Shown here: positions 1-11,605 of the stretch, piece after piece
Layout of the letters: each line of letters begins with the position of its first letter
Numbering within the stretch: position 1 is the first letter of the stretch
NCBI GenBank assembly: GCA_007922225.1
Contig: ML679974.1
Span: forward strand, 3,461,105 to 3,525,104
Origin: Emydura subglobosa
Lineage: Eukaryota > Chordata > Testudines > Chelidae
Reading direction: 5' to 3'
DNA length: 64,000 nucleotides
Notes under the pieces: generated by a model
The model's input: the letters and a program-made list of their open reading frames with translations, nothing else
What the model was told of the DNA's origin: nothing
Databases searched by the model: none
Program-made: the position numbers and the translations under genes

Positions 1-2593
1 ACTAGCTCTACGCAGAAGGGATTTGGGGAAAGCTGACTGATGTAAGTGGTGGCAGGAGGAGGAAGCACACATATTTTATACTGCATAAGAATTATGTGCT
101 TTGAGATCCTGAGATGAAAAATGCTTTAACGGATTAGAAGAGCTGATTGGAAAAATTCTAATATGGTGTTTTGTCAGAGTTTGCCAATTCATCAGAATCA
201 AACTGCTTCATGTAGATGGAACCTGGCTTGGTTTCCTGCCAGCTCATCCACCTGGCTCTAGAGTCGAGAACCCCAGGGCTTCCAGGGTCCACTGCTGTGG
301 GACAACCCACCATGCACACTGCCTGTAGCTCCATGCCCTTTCATGAAGAATTTTAACATTTTTTAGTTCCAAAATGGAACTAAAAAAACCCACCAAAATC
401 CTCCAGCAATAGAAATGTCTTTCTCAGTTTTATTGATTAAGCTTTGCACCACTGACCGATGTTAGAAGTTTTACTATAGTTTCAGTGAGTGAGTGATGGA
501 TCTGTGGGTCAACTTTTATATGTACAGCAGTGCCAATGTTCGCAGACTAGTGAACCTCCTTCTAAAATTCTCATGTCTAGGACTGACAGCCTCCCTTTCG
601 ACTGTTAACCATGGCCCTACTCTGCCTCATCTGTGATGTCTAATCCCCTCTGTGAGGTTTCCATGGTATCAGGAATAAGTGGAACCATGACACGCCCAAA
701 CTTGTATCTTCTACTTTTTGCTCCCCTCCACACTCAAAAGGAGGGAGTTGAGACTCTAGAAACTTGGTGGGAGCTTCATGCATCTATGAATGACGGAGCT
801 GCTTACATTATAACTTGATCCTCAGAATGAGACTGGTAGGCAGGTTTTTCTTAGCTAGTGCTTTATAAATAAAAATCAAATTGTTTTAGGCTATACTATT
901 TGGTAAGGTGAAAAGATCCCCTTATAAAAAGGCCTTTGTCATCATGATGCATCATACTAAGACAAAGTTCATAACTTTAATATGAATACAAAGTTATATA
1001 AGTAACATGCTGAGGAACAAGATAATTTGGAATAACTGGGTTATTTATTACTGCTGGCATTATGGTATGTGAAACTAACATTTTCAATCTTGGGAGGCTC
1101 ATCTATGAACCGAAAGGCATATTTAGGCAAATAAGTTATCTGATTTTCAGAGGTGTTGAGCATTCCTAGCTCCCACTGATTTTACTGAGAGTTGCAAGTG
1201 CACAATGGATAACTTATTTAAGTTTGTGTCTGAGAATTTTGGCCTACGCACTTATCCTTCTGACCTCTTGGTTCCAAGTTCAAATCTGTTTCAGGGTAAT
1301 GGTAACCTAAAGTTAATACCAACACACAGCCCTCAGACCAGCTGGGTGAAGCTGACTCTTTTCAGTCCAGTTTCTAGTGGAAAGGTCTACAATATAATAA
1401 TAATATATATATATTTATATATATATATAAAATGTAATTATAATATAATAATATTGTGGAAAGGTCTACAATATAAATGGGGTTGCTCTAGAACAAGGTT
1501 GGGGCATGCTGCTGAGACAGTTTGGGAAAGCTTGAATTGCTGTTGCAGGTGCTGGTTGTGTTCTGTAGCTAAGTGGAGGAGGACTTTCTTCTCTAAAGCT
1601 CTAAATCCAACTCTTCAACAGCAACAAAATTCACTGTAAAACTAAAAGCGAACAAAAATTTCACTTCCAACATTTGTCAATTTGTTCTATGAAGTTCATC
1701 TTGCCCAGATGTTCTATTCCACTGCTAGGTGGACTTCTGTTTAGATTCAGAAATAAATTTAACTACACAGAATTTAGTAAATGGCATTCAGATTACAAGG
1801 TCATTGTTCAACTTCCTTGCTGGCTTTAAAATGGTGCACATTTTACTTCGATGGGAAAAGTTGTCTTTTATGAGTAACACAAAAAAAAATTTGTAAAAAG
1901 GATCAATAACCACTGCAGCCTATCCAGGTTTACTGGTACTATCTTAAAAAGTACTGCAATAAGAATGGTCATATAATTCCATCTGCAGGGACTATTCAAA
2001 ATAGCATAACAACTCAGATAGAAAATCTGAAAATGCCAATTTAGGTATGTATGATGGTCAATTTGGGCTAGATTTCTTTTTTCTTTGTGAATGCCAATAA
2101 ATGTGGCATGTAATTTAAACATGAATGTATTCTTACAGCTAATTACTGCTAATGTGCATTGCTTTCACACTTAATGCAAATCACTTCAGCTACAGTACAA
2201 CTTAGAAATATGATTTAAACATAAATACCAAAATTTCACAAACAGATTTAGCACCCCCAAAACAAACAAAACCAGCTAAATGCTTTGTATGTCAGGCTAT
2301 TTCATATTCCTTAAGGCTGCATCTAATCCTATTCCGCTTGAAAACGCTACTGGACCAGATGGCTAAAAAATCTGATAATTATCTTATTTATCAAAACATA
2401 CAATTCATATGATTTAATTGTATACTTTAGGTTTAACATCACTACAGAAGGACTTTTATATCTGATATTAGTTACAAATTCTATTCATGGTAATTTAAAA
2501 TGTGAACAGAAAGTAGGATTTTCAGAAGCACCTAACTGACTTAGGAGCACAAGTTCCATTGAAAGTCAACAATTTGTGCTAGTAAATCACTTA
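1..2593. other. AT-rich non-coding stretch
   Basis: No supported gene or RNA. The open frames here are short, lack recognisable domains and are not backed by splice or codon signals. The only distinct structure is an AT-rich microsatellite near 1377..1476, listed separately. It is probably intronic or flanking DNA of the gene whose exon lies at 27.7 kb. Confidence 0.6.
1377..1476. repeat. AT microsatellite flanked by 21-bp direct repeats
   Basis: The 21-mer starting GTGGAAAGGTCTAC occurs at 1377..1397 and again at 1456..1476. The interval between is almost pure A/T with short TA and TAA runs. This looks like a local slippage or duplication product. Confidence 0.7.
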
Positions 2594-3590
2594 GGGCCAG
2601 ATTTACAAAGGTATATAAGCACTCTTAAGGCATGTAAGTGCAATATTTAGGTGCCACTGACATTCTCAAATCCACCACTCAACTGTAGGTGTCTAAATTT
2701 CCACCAGTGTGCATACACAAAGCTTCCTGATGCTGCCCTTCCAGCTAATATGCTGCCTGAAGCCTTAGCTCACACCTAACTCTTGGCATTTGCAAACTAG
2801 GCATTTCCCTAGTTATTCTCCCAGGAGTCTATCTGGTAGGTGTGTTCTGAGCATGCTTAGCCTGCACAAAAGACTGCTGGGGGATGAACAAGTCATGAAG
2901 TTTGTGTGCACCTGTTGCAGAATACCCAATAGTCCATTTGGTGAGGGCAGTCACCTGGGATGTGAGAGACTAGGGTATGAATCCCCATTTGAATAACAAA
3001 GAAAGATTTGAGTTGAGAACTCCCCAAAATCCCAGGTGAGCGCCCTAATCACATAACTAGTGGGTATTCTGTGGTGGATGTCTCTCAATCACTCCTGATT
3101 GAAGCTGGTCCACTTATTACATATCTTATTGGATTAAGGACTTGAACCTAACTTTTTCATACCACAGGTGAGTGCTTCACCATGACAAAGTGAGTGACTG
3201 TGCCCCACCCCAGAATGTCCACTAGCTTGATGGTTAGGGCCCTCACTTAGCAGGTGGATTCAAGTCTCTGCTCCAAATCAGGCTGTGAAGGGATTTGAAT
3301 CTAAGTCTCTTATGTTACAGGTGAATGCCCTAACCACTGGGCTATTGGCCATAATGATATGGGCTGATGTGTACTCTCATTTGTCATGAGAAAGAGTTAG
3401 GTGTCTAAAGCAGGGTAGCCCTAGGAGAGGGTATATGGCTCAGAATCTTGAGCAGAGGTAGGTGCTTAAGGCCAAGATCAATGGGAGTTAGGTGCTTAAA
3501 TACCTCTTCTCTGTATTTTAATCCTGTGTAGTTTAGGTGATTCCCCACTCAGCTTGATGGCTTTTGAGAAGTGCTTTCTTAGGGGACTAA
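2594..3590. mobile_element. Palindromic non-autonomous element with tRNA-like modules
   Basis: The left edge reads GGGCCAGATTTACAAAGG, a start I associate with a common reptile non-autonomous DNA-transposon family. Inside are several tRNA-like blocks with A-box-like (GGTTAGGGC) and B-box-like (TTCAAGTC, TTGAATCT) stretches. They lie in alternating orientation: about 2936..2990 (+), 3010..3062 (-), 3130..3185 (-), 3228..3285 (+) and 3289..3350 (-). Phrases such as TTAGGTGCTTAA recur towards the right end. The same arrangement appears at 10.5-11.6 kb. No protein is encoded. The exact right edge is uncertain. Confidence 0.6.
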
Positions 3591-4734
3591 CTCTCCCTAT
3601 ACAATGCATGAGAAGCTCGGGCAGCTAACCTGGGGCATGGCACCTTGGCATTGCAACACCTCAGTACCTTTGTGAATCCCAACTGGAATGCTCATGAAAT
3701 GTGCTGGATTAACACTTTTGTTTAAGTGAAACAGGACAGTGCGATACTGGTTTTTAATTTTTTTTTGCACTGCATCATGAAGGTTATCAATTGTGATTGA
3801 TACTGACACTCCTACCTACAAAGAACTGAAGAGTGACAAGTAGCTCACTACACAGATTGTGAAACAGTTGAGCTACACTAAAAGCTTTGCATACTGCTTA
3901 CATTTGGTAGCAAGACACACAGCCTATAATTCCTAGGCTGGAGAGTTTCTAATGAATTAACGTTGCTTAAATAGGCCAAAATATAAAACAAAACAAGCTC
4001 TTAAATCAAGCATCTAAGAAATGTTAACACAGAAGTTCACTGCAAGGCTGAATATAAGTTGCCTGTTTAATGTGCAGGCAAAGTGACTATTTTTTCCCCT
4101 GGGTAATAATACAATATTTTTTGTGAGGTATTGGGAATAAGAAAGACATCTACTTTGATTCCATTTTGAATGATAAAGATGCAGATTTAAACATATGGTT
4201 AGCTGCTTTCACTGCCAGTGACAACACCAACAAAGTTTTGATCAGATACAGCAGTAGATCATCAAAGCAGCAGCTTGAGTGGAATACTGAAATAGCCATA
4301 GCTATGTGCATTCCAGCTAAACCATAGTTTAAGTAGCCTAAATAAAACAGTCCTCAATGTACTGACAGAGCTATTTTCATGCTAAGTATTTCCAGCATCT
4401 GTAACCAGATTCATCTTCTGCACAATGGAGGGAGTTCAGTGGCCCCATTTCATTCAAGGCAAATTATTGTCCCAGGAAGCTCAGCAGAACACCCTGCTAG
4501 AGTCACATCATAGGTAGTTTTTCCTCTACTCTTTGAGTTAGTTGATCGGTCATGTGATGAACAGTAGGCCCTTCATGAGTTAGTATAAATTAATCATGAA
4601 TGAAGCATGGGAAATTCTCTTACTCGAAGAACAGCAATTTTTTTTTAACTTGTTCCCCCTGTGTGTTCTCCAAGTAGGTTGGAAGAAGTGTATTTAGGAA
4701 AGCATCTATTCTAAGTATTAAAAACCAGGACAGG
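3591..4734. other. Non-coding stretch, nothing recognised
   Basis: AT-rich sequence with no gene, RNA or clear repeat recognised. Confidence 0.5.
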
Positions 4735-4935
4735 TAGAAATAGAAAAAAAATTAAATTCAAATCAAATACAAATTTCATTTGAAAAAAACCTTGGTAATA
4801 ATTTCAAATTTAATTAAAGCCTACATTTAGTAAAGTCTGTCAAAATATGTACTGGTTATATATTTTAATAAAGTTTTAAAGGAAGTGTAACCACTGATCT
4901 GGTGGAAATCACTGACTAAGCATCTGCAACCACTA
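4735..4935. repeat. Fragment of a dispersed hAT-like repeat (relative of 58.3 kb)
   Basis: An A/T-rich block ends with TTTTAAAGGAAGTGTAACC followed by GGTGGAAATCACTGACTAAG. Nearly the same order of words occurs at 58487..58535. Two diverged copies in one window support a dispersed repeat. The class is inferred from the 58.3-kb copy, which has inverted ends. Confidence 0.5.
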
Positions 4936-7724
4936 TTTGTTTGTGGAGAATTTTAATGAGAGAAGTTCAAGTGGCTCTGAAAGCCTAAACCGAAAAGTAT
5001 TCTGCTGCTGTGCACCCCATAGAACATCCATAATAACCAGTGAAATATCAGTTTATCAGCAGTGGAGTCATCCTTACTCGCTTATAAAAGAGTAGTTCTA
5101 TTTCGTTTTTGATCAAAATGAATACTTTTTATTGAGTGCAACACACCACATTTGAATCTTTGGGATAAAAGTGTTATCTATAATAATTCTCCATAATAAA
5201 ACTTCAAAAGCCTAACTTTCTTGACTCAGCTGTATGAATCCAACAAACTAGCTTAAAAAAAATCAGAAGATTTAGCAGCGCTTCAGTGCTCTTTCAGAGG
5301 TTATTTATTTATTTATTTTTTTAAAGGAAATGGTGGAATACAAAAGCTCCATGGTGAAATAAAGTGGACTCTTCAAAAGATTCTGTGGAAAATGGTCTCT
5401 AGCTAGCATGCTTTTCAAGATTTTAATAAATGCCCACCCTTCATCTCAAGTCAGTCAACAGAATGCCCCATATGACAATCATTGAAAGCTAAACAGATAT
5501 TGAGTTAGATGATTATAACAGCACTGCAGTGTACTAAAATTGGGCAGGGCTTAAAAAATATCCCTAACACCCACTAAACTGAAAAAATCTTATCAATCAA
5601 TTTCTCCAAACTATGCCCATGCAAATTAAAAGAAAAAACCTGCTCTGTACTGGCGCCCCTATGGTCGCGCTGCTGGCTTCATTCTACTTTTTTGCACTGA
5701 GTATGGGGTGTTCCCTCTTTTTATTCACTCTGTTTCTACCCTGTTAACAGCCTCACCAGTTGTTCTCTCTCAGTCCCATCTATTTAAAAAAATTCTTTTT
5801 AGACTCCTTCCCTCTAACCCTTACCATCATGAGTCTATTCACAGGCACCCCAATGCTTGCATTCATCTAGTCAGAGGGTCAATTTACTAGGGCAGGATTT
5901 AGTGATTAGTCTTAAACATCCAGGTTTAAAAAAATCTTAACTCAGATTTCCTCAGCATGCAGAAGTTAAGGAACTTCATAAACAGAGGAAAAATACCCTT
6001 TCCCTGAATTTTTATATTTAGTAATCACTTTCTGTTACACAGAAGCAGTATGTTTTTTACTCTAAACAAGTTTTCAATATTTATATGTAAAATATGACTT
6101 CTGCAGTTTCCTGTTCCTTTATCCAGCCTCAGTGAAACACACTGCATTGTGAAGTTGTATGGTCATGATACTAGGGAAGGAATTTTTCTGTAAAAGAAGA
6201 ATATGGTTCTAAAACAAGAAAATATGCTTTTGTAACAAGGCCAACGAAGTGTAACACACACACCTGCTTCTCCTATCATATCTCCCCCCTCTTTACACAA
6301 ATGAATGTTCATTAAGTCCAGTTCAAGCATGTTTTTCTTCTACTCCCTGCTCTTGTTTCCCTCTATTATTACTTATATTGCTATGGCCTCTAGGTGTATT
6401 ATCAGTAGTTGAGGTCACATTGTACCAGGTGCTGCATAAACATGCAGTAAGACAGCCCAAACCCCAAAAGCTTAGAGTCTGCTCATGATAAGACACAGCA
6501 ACTGTATGAGACAAACTAACAGTAACCCATACAGTTTTTTTGCACAGACAACTTATTCCTTTCACACTACGTCCACCCTTCTTGCCTTACTAATCACTTG
6601 ATTGTCCTTTCCCACACGAGTCACCACTTACAGCAGTCTTTCATGTAGCATGGATATGTAAATTGTTCCAGGGCTAGAAGCCAGCATGAACTATGTCCCC
6701 ATCTCTTGTCCACCAACCTGACCCTCTCTTCTCCCTTTCCTAAATACACTTCTTCCAACCTACTTGTCACCAATAAACCCACCAACCTCTCTTATCTGAC
6801 ATGTTCCCTCTGTCCTGACAGCGATCTCTATGTAGAGCACTGTACTGTAAGACTTTGTCTCAAACAGCAAAATGAAAGTCCCACTCAACTCTGTCATAAC
6901 ATTGCAGTCTATTCATTCAGAAATGCAATATGGCTATCTGTGGCTTAAAGATGTAGGAATAAATTCATGTCCTATACCTTTTATTAAACCTTTAGTATTA
7001 GTGACTGTGTGATGGGTGTACCAACTGGCTGTGTAAAATAGCCTAATTAACTCTTTCTAATTGAAATAGGAAGAGACTTAGTGCTGGCTCTGTGACAGGA
7101 AATTCTAAGTTTATTTTCCAAGAAAATATGGTCACTTTTACAGATGAAACAAAACTGCTCTAGAATTTAATTTCCACTTCACCCTATTTCTCCCCCCCCC
7201 CTTCCTCTCCTATTACTGTAACTTTTCTTGGCTCTTCTCTACAATTCCACAGAAGGCAGAAAATGTCACTTCAGACCTCAATTTTGTCTCCTGGTCTTTT
7301 ATGAAAAAGTAAGAGTGCTAAAGCTCCAGGAAGCTGTTGACCTGTGTGACAATTTTTTTTTTAATTTAGTAAGGAAATAATCTCTCTCTTCAGCTAGAAA
7401 TGTTTTGGTGTGTTCCTAAAGTGACATCTTATTGCCTTTCCCAGAATCCTACTAGTCTGAAAGTAAAAAAAGGGCCAGCAAAGACCAAAAAAAAAAAAAG
7501 CCAGCAAGGACAAGCTGCCCCTCTCCATCACTGCCCACAAAAAAAACCCAAACCAAACCAACCCCACTGATTCTTGTATTTTCTTTTTAATTGGAAGAAA
7601 TGGTAACAGAGAGGATATAAAAGCAATATAAATAGTTCAGCGAGATGCAGTCTAACAGGTAAGTTTAGTCTTGTGTTTTGCCCTGCTATAAGTGCTCTGC
7701 CTCCTTATATGACAACTCAAAACT
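4936..7724. other. Non-coding stretch with minor old repeat traces
   Basis: No gene is supported. Around 6400..6490 (GTGCTGCATAAACATGCAGT, AAAGCTTAGAGTCTG) there is a weak resemblance to the tail of old MIR/L2-type repeats, too short to assign. Homopolymer runs (C-run near 7192, A-run near 7487) are the only other notable features. Confidence 0.45.
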
Positions 7725-8690
7725 TGTTTGCAATTCTAGCCATGTTGGTCCCAGGATAGGGGAGACAATGTGAATGAGGTAATATCTTTAATTGCACCAA
7801 CTTTTGTTGGTGAAAGAGATACAATACAGAAAAAGAATCCCCCACTGCCTGCACCCCCGCTACTTGTCACCTACCTTCCCACAGTGGAAACCATATGGGG
7901 TATCATCAGTTACAACCCATACCTGATGAAGACAATATCCTGAAAAAAAATCTTTCTTGGTCTCCCCCTCTTTTGGCCTTTAAACGTCCCCCTCCATCAT
8001 CAGAGGCAAGCTTCCATAGACCAGGACCCACCAATGCTAAGCAGCATCAGGCCCTGAAAAACCAATGCAAAACATTCAGTGGTCTCTTCCCTGCTACAAT
8101 GATAAAAAAACCGACAACACAGTTTAAGATCCATAGGTCCTACACATGCCTAGGAGAACATGACTTCACCCCATGCATTAAATGTTCCAACAAGAACTAT
8201 GTGGGTGAAACCAGACAGACAATCACTATACTCAGCTCACACAGAAAAAGACAAAAACACCCTCTCACCTGTGGGTGAACACTTTTCATAAAGCACTCAC
8301 TGTTATGTGACCTCTCTGTTCTCATCGTCAAAGGAAACCTGCACACCACCTTCCAAAGATGACCATGGTAACTTAATGTCATAATGCTGCTAGACACTAA
8401 AAATCATCATCTCAGAGTCACTCGTGTTTTATGGCTCATTACAACACTCTGTAACCTAGTAAGCCTCCTTTGTCTTATGACTGTGGAGCTATTAATTGCC
8501 CACTTCATTTTAAGTGGGTTCTTGCAACACGTATTAAATCCTAATGCTTCACAAGCTGTCTCACCTTGTATTTAGCTGTGACACTCTAGTTACCTTTCCC
8601 AAACCTGAGTAAGCGCTCAAAAGCTTGTCTCTTCCACCTACGGAAGTTGGTTCAATAAAAAAATATAACCCCACTCACCTTGTCCAACTC
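7725..8690 (+). mobile_element. Penelope-like element fragment with inverted tails
   Basis: The right part ends with a tail resembling the 3' terminus of a common reptile repeat (CTCAAAAGCTTGTCTCTTCC, then GAAGTTGGTTCAATAAAA). The left part, 7725..7830, is the reverse complement of the same kind of tail (GGTAATATCTTTAATTGCAC, CCAACTTTTGTTGG). Between them lies a decayed coding region with a GIY-YIG-type signature. Inverted or partial copies around a body are known for Penelope-like elements. Family assignment rests on the endonuclease motif and the remembered tail. Confidence 0.6.
7895..8362 (+). pseudogene. Penelope-like endonuclease (GIY-YIG) C-terminus, decayed
   Basis: The open frame from 7895 encodes 127 residues and near its end carries CIKC followed by NYVGETRQT and then SHRKRQ. 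This matches the Cys-x-x-Cys plus YVGET arrangement of Penelope-like GIY-YIG endonucleases, which nick target DNA for integration. After a frame change near 8265 the next blocks read as PVGEHFS and DLSVLIVKGNLHTTFQR, ending in a stop at 8360..8362. That is the expected C-terminal region of such a protein. The reverse transcriptase part is not recognisable upstream, so this is a 5'-truncated, frameshifted copy. A host gene is unlikely because the flanks are repeat tails. Confidence 0.62.
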
Positions 8691-9116
8691 AAAACTTGTT
8701 TGGGGTGCTTGTTACCATATTGCAGCAAGTTCAGCAGCCCCAGGGGAAATTAAAAAAGGATAAGATACTTTTTCTGCATGTGGATTATGTGAAGCACTTT
8801 CAGCTGTGCAGTTTAATGGGTCCCCTTCTGCCCAAGTATATTTAATTTCTATTGATGCTAATTGACTTAAATACACTTATCAAGGCAATCCTTTAGAACA
8901 GAACTGAACTAGCATCAATGCCAGTACCTGGAGATAGATGGGAACTCCCCCAAAAAGAGTTATACCATGATTTACTATTTCATCCATTTTCAATTGGCTT
9001 ATTATTTAAACTTCAAAGTCAACCTGAAGGTAATTTTCACTGCTTGTCCAAGTCCTGCCTTCCCCTCTGCATGGGACTGGCATCACCACTCACTCCCGCA
9101 CATTCCTCTGCACCCC
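8691..9116. other. Non-coding spacer
   Basis: No gene or recognised repeat before the palindrome that begins at 9117. Confidence 0.45.
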
Positions 9117-9261
9117 ACTTTTTTGGCAAAAGTGGGCATTGGTCCCATTTGCTCTTGCCAAAAAATAAAGGGCTCATTTCTGGGGCCAGCAGTTGGCTCA
9201 TTTCTGGGGCCAGCAGTTGGCAAGAGCAAATGGGACCAATGCCCACTTTTGCCAAAAAAGT
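9117..9261. repeat. Perfect 44-bp inverted repeat with 24-bp tandem duplication in the loop
   Basis: The arms 9117..9160 and 9218..9261 are exact reverse complements over 44 bases. The 57-bp loop contains two exact adjacent copies of a 24-mer beginning GGCTCATTTCTGGGG (9171..9194 and 9195..9218). The second copy runs one base into the right arm. Perfect identity in otherwise diverged intronic DNA implies a recent origin or recent correction. The short ORFs covering it on both strands are by-products of the symmetry. Confidence 0.9.
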
Positions 9262-9370
9262 TGGGACGGGGCTTAACAAAGGGACTGTCCCAGCAAAAAC
9301 AGGATGTATGATCACCTATTTGGGGAGTACAGATATGTTATTCCTTTAAGGGAATAATATGCACACAACT

Positions 9371-10156
9371 TGTGATCCCAAATGGAGTTACCCAGACACT
9401 TCAACTTGAACACACTGGATTAGATAAAACATTAAAACAAGTTTATTAACGACAAAGAGAGACTAAGTGAGTAGAAGTAATGAAGCATAGAAGTCAGAAA
9501 TGGTTACAAGAAAAAATAAAGATAACACATTTATTGGTGTCTAACTTAAACTACATTAGATTCAAAGTAAAGTTCTCTCAGCACACGTTTTCAGCAATCT
9601 TACAGATCAAACTTTAGGTCAGGACCTCTCCCTCAGAATCCAATGACTCCTCTCTTTCTTTCTTCAGGTGCAGTGAATGTGATGGAGAGAGACAGAGGGA
9701 AACCCTGGTTTGCCCGTCTTTTATAGTTTCAGTCCCTCTCTTGAAAAACTATTTCCAGCTAAGACCCAGGAGACAAAAATTGTGTGTGGCAGGAAACTTT
9801 ATGCTGTTTATTTGCTAAGATGTAGCTTTTTTGCCCCTGCCTCCTTTCCAGCCAAAGACTAGCCACATTAGTGCACAGTGGGTCCATCAGTCTTGATTAC
9901 ACCTGGGTGAGGCATCATCTTATCCTTTGTCTCTGAAGAACTGGTTTAGCCACTCCCCAGACTCTCATGTGAAGTTAAAAACAAGCTGAAATCATGACTA
10001 AAAGTATGTTTTTCAGAGAATGCTGCTACGTGCATTTTGCCATGATATTATTGATCAGCAAATTGAATTTTTAAATGATATCTCACAAGGCATACCTTGT
10101 ACAATCGTTATTACAATAGCATATAGGGTGTGAACACAGAGGTATAGTCTGTCACA
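9371..10156 (-). mobile_element. Probable solo LTR or LTR-like repeat
   Basis: Read on the minus strand the block starts TGTGACAGAC and ends GGGATCACA, the TG..CA form of LTR ends. Plus-strand phrases AAACAAGTTTATTAACGAC and TGGTTACAAG fit a reptile LTR family that I recall only in outline. A diverged relative occurs near 49.1-49.85 kb. I see no clear target duplication, and no internal coding region is attached. Confidence 0.5.
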
Positions 10157-10504
10157 GGAAGCAGAGAAAATGATTACAGTTTACCATTTTTCATTATTCC
10201 TTAAGATAAAGGGAATCTTGATGTTGCCTGCAGCGCAAACATTATCTTCTTTTTAAACAGAGTAGAACTTACGGAGTTAAGACATTTATTATTTCACCTT
10301 TGCCTGTTGCACCACTTCTGGTTCTGATTAGAATGGCAGCACAGGGAGACAGCATTTTAAAAAAATGAGAAAGTGCAATGCAACATTGTAAAGTAAATTT
10401 ACATAACATTATATAAAATTACAGCCAATATTTTCAAACTTGGATGCATAATGTTAAGGCTCTAAATCTGCAGCACCTCTGAAAAATCAGACCCCTTATG
10501 GAAT
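10157..10504. other. Non-coding spacer
   Basis: AT-rich sequence with no feature recognised. Confidence 0.45.
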
Positions 10505-11584
10505 TTGGGGCTAGATCCACAAAGATATTTAGGCAGTGCAGCATCTAACTTCTAGGTGCCCTGCTGCCCAGTGGAATTCACAGCCCCAAGTTAGGTACCC
10601 AGGCTCCCCATCCATTTTATGGGGATCATTAGACACCTAAGAAAGGGATTCAGAAAAGCCAAGAAGCTGAGTGGGGTGTTGCCTAAGCTAGCCAGTAGGA
10701 AATACTGAGAGGAGGGGCATGACCTAAGGACTGACCCTCAAAGGTATTTAGGCACCAAACTCTGGGCCAGACGCAGGCACCTCCCTCCATTTGGGATTCT
10801 CAGCTCTGAACACCCTCAGAGTTTGGTGCCTAAAACAGATCAGCCCTTTCTCACATACACAAGAGGCTGACGCAGATCTACCCCATTATAAACCAATGGC
10901 CGAGATGCTAGGACACTCTTCTTGAAGGTGAGGGACCTGTTTTTAAATCCCAATTCTGCCTGATTTGGAGCATGGACTTGAACCCAGATCACCCACCTTC
11001 CAATAGAATGCCTTAACCAAGAGGCTGGTGGATGGGTCTCACAATCTCTCCTATTGAAGCTGTTTCACTTTGTATAAATCATTTAAATCTTCACTGAGTG
11101 AGCAGGAGAAAGCAAGATAGAGTGACACTATAGCCAATAATAAGGGATATACGCGACTCTTGTTCAAGTCCTTGCTCCAAGCAATAATTAGTTATTTATA
11201 CAAAATTAGAACAGCTTCAACAGGAGACACCGAGAAAGCCCCACCCCATGAAACCCAATAGCTGGGGTGCTTGGGCACTCTCCTGGACCTGGGTTCAATC
11301 CCTGTTCCAATTCAGGCAGAGTGGAGATTCAAACCTGATTCATCCACATCCCAACTTAGTCCTCAAACAACTGGAGGCACACAGTCAGTGCCAAAAATTC
11401 CCACACTGCTTGCCTTCAGTTGTCTTCTATGGCTTCGAGAGATACTAGGCCCTATCAGCGAGATTGGCAGGGAAACACCTAGTTTGAGAATCCCATCAGG
11501 GATTAGGTGCAAATCAGGGTGCCAAATAGGTTGGTGGAATTAGGAAACAGGCAGTTTTACACATGCCCACTAGATGAAAAACAG
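10505..11584. mobile_element. Left part of a tRNA-like palindromic element, interrupted by DIRS
   Basis: The left end GGGGCTAGATCCACAAAG is an inverted match to AGCTCTTTGTGGATCAGG at 16100..16117, on the far side of the DIRS insertion. The interior repeats the design seen at 2.6-3.6 kb. tRNA-like blocks are paired head to head: 10905..10952 (+) with 10970..11022 (-), and 11251..11325 (+) with 11328..11380 (-). B-box-like words include GGGTTCAATCC and its inverse form ATTTGGAGCATGGACTTGAA. No protein is encoded. Confidence 0.6.
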
Positions 11585-11605
11585 GGTTATTTATCAGTAA
11601 CTGTT

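Noticed and set aside
1205..1639. 144-residue ORF containing a tyrosine/isoleucine run
   Set aside because: It runs through the AT microsatellite and shows no domain; the residues are products of TA repeats.
2934..3350. Candidate tRNA genes
   Set aside because: A- and B-box-like words occur, but I could not draw complete cloverleaf structures, and the modules are repeated in both orientations within a dispersed element.
9037..9349. Overlapping ORFs on both strands encoding similar peptides
   Set aside because: The similarity is produced by the perfect inverted repeat 9117..9261.
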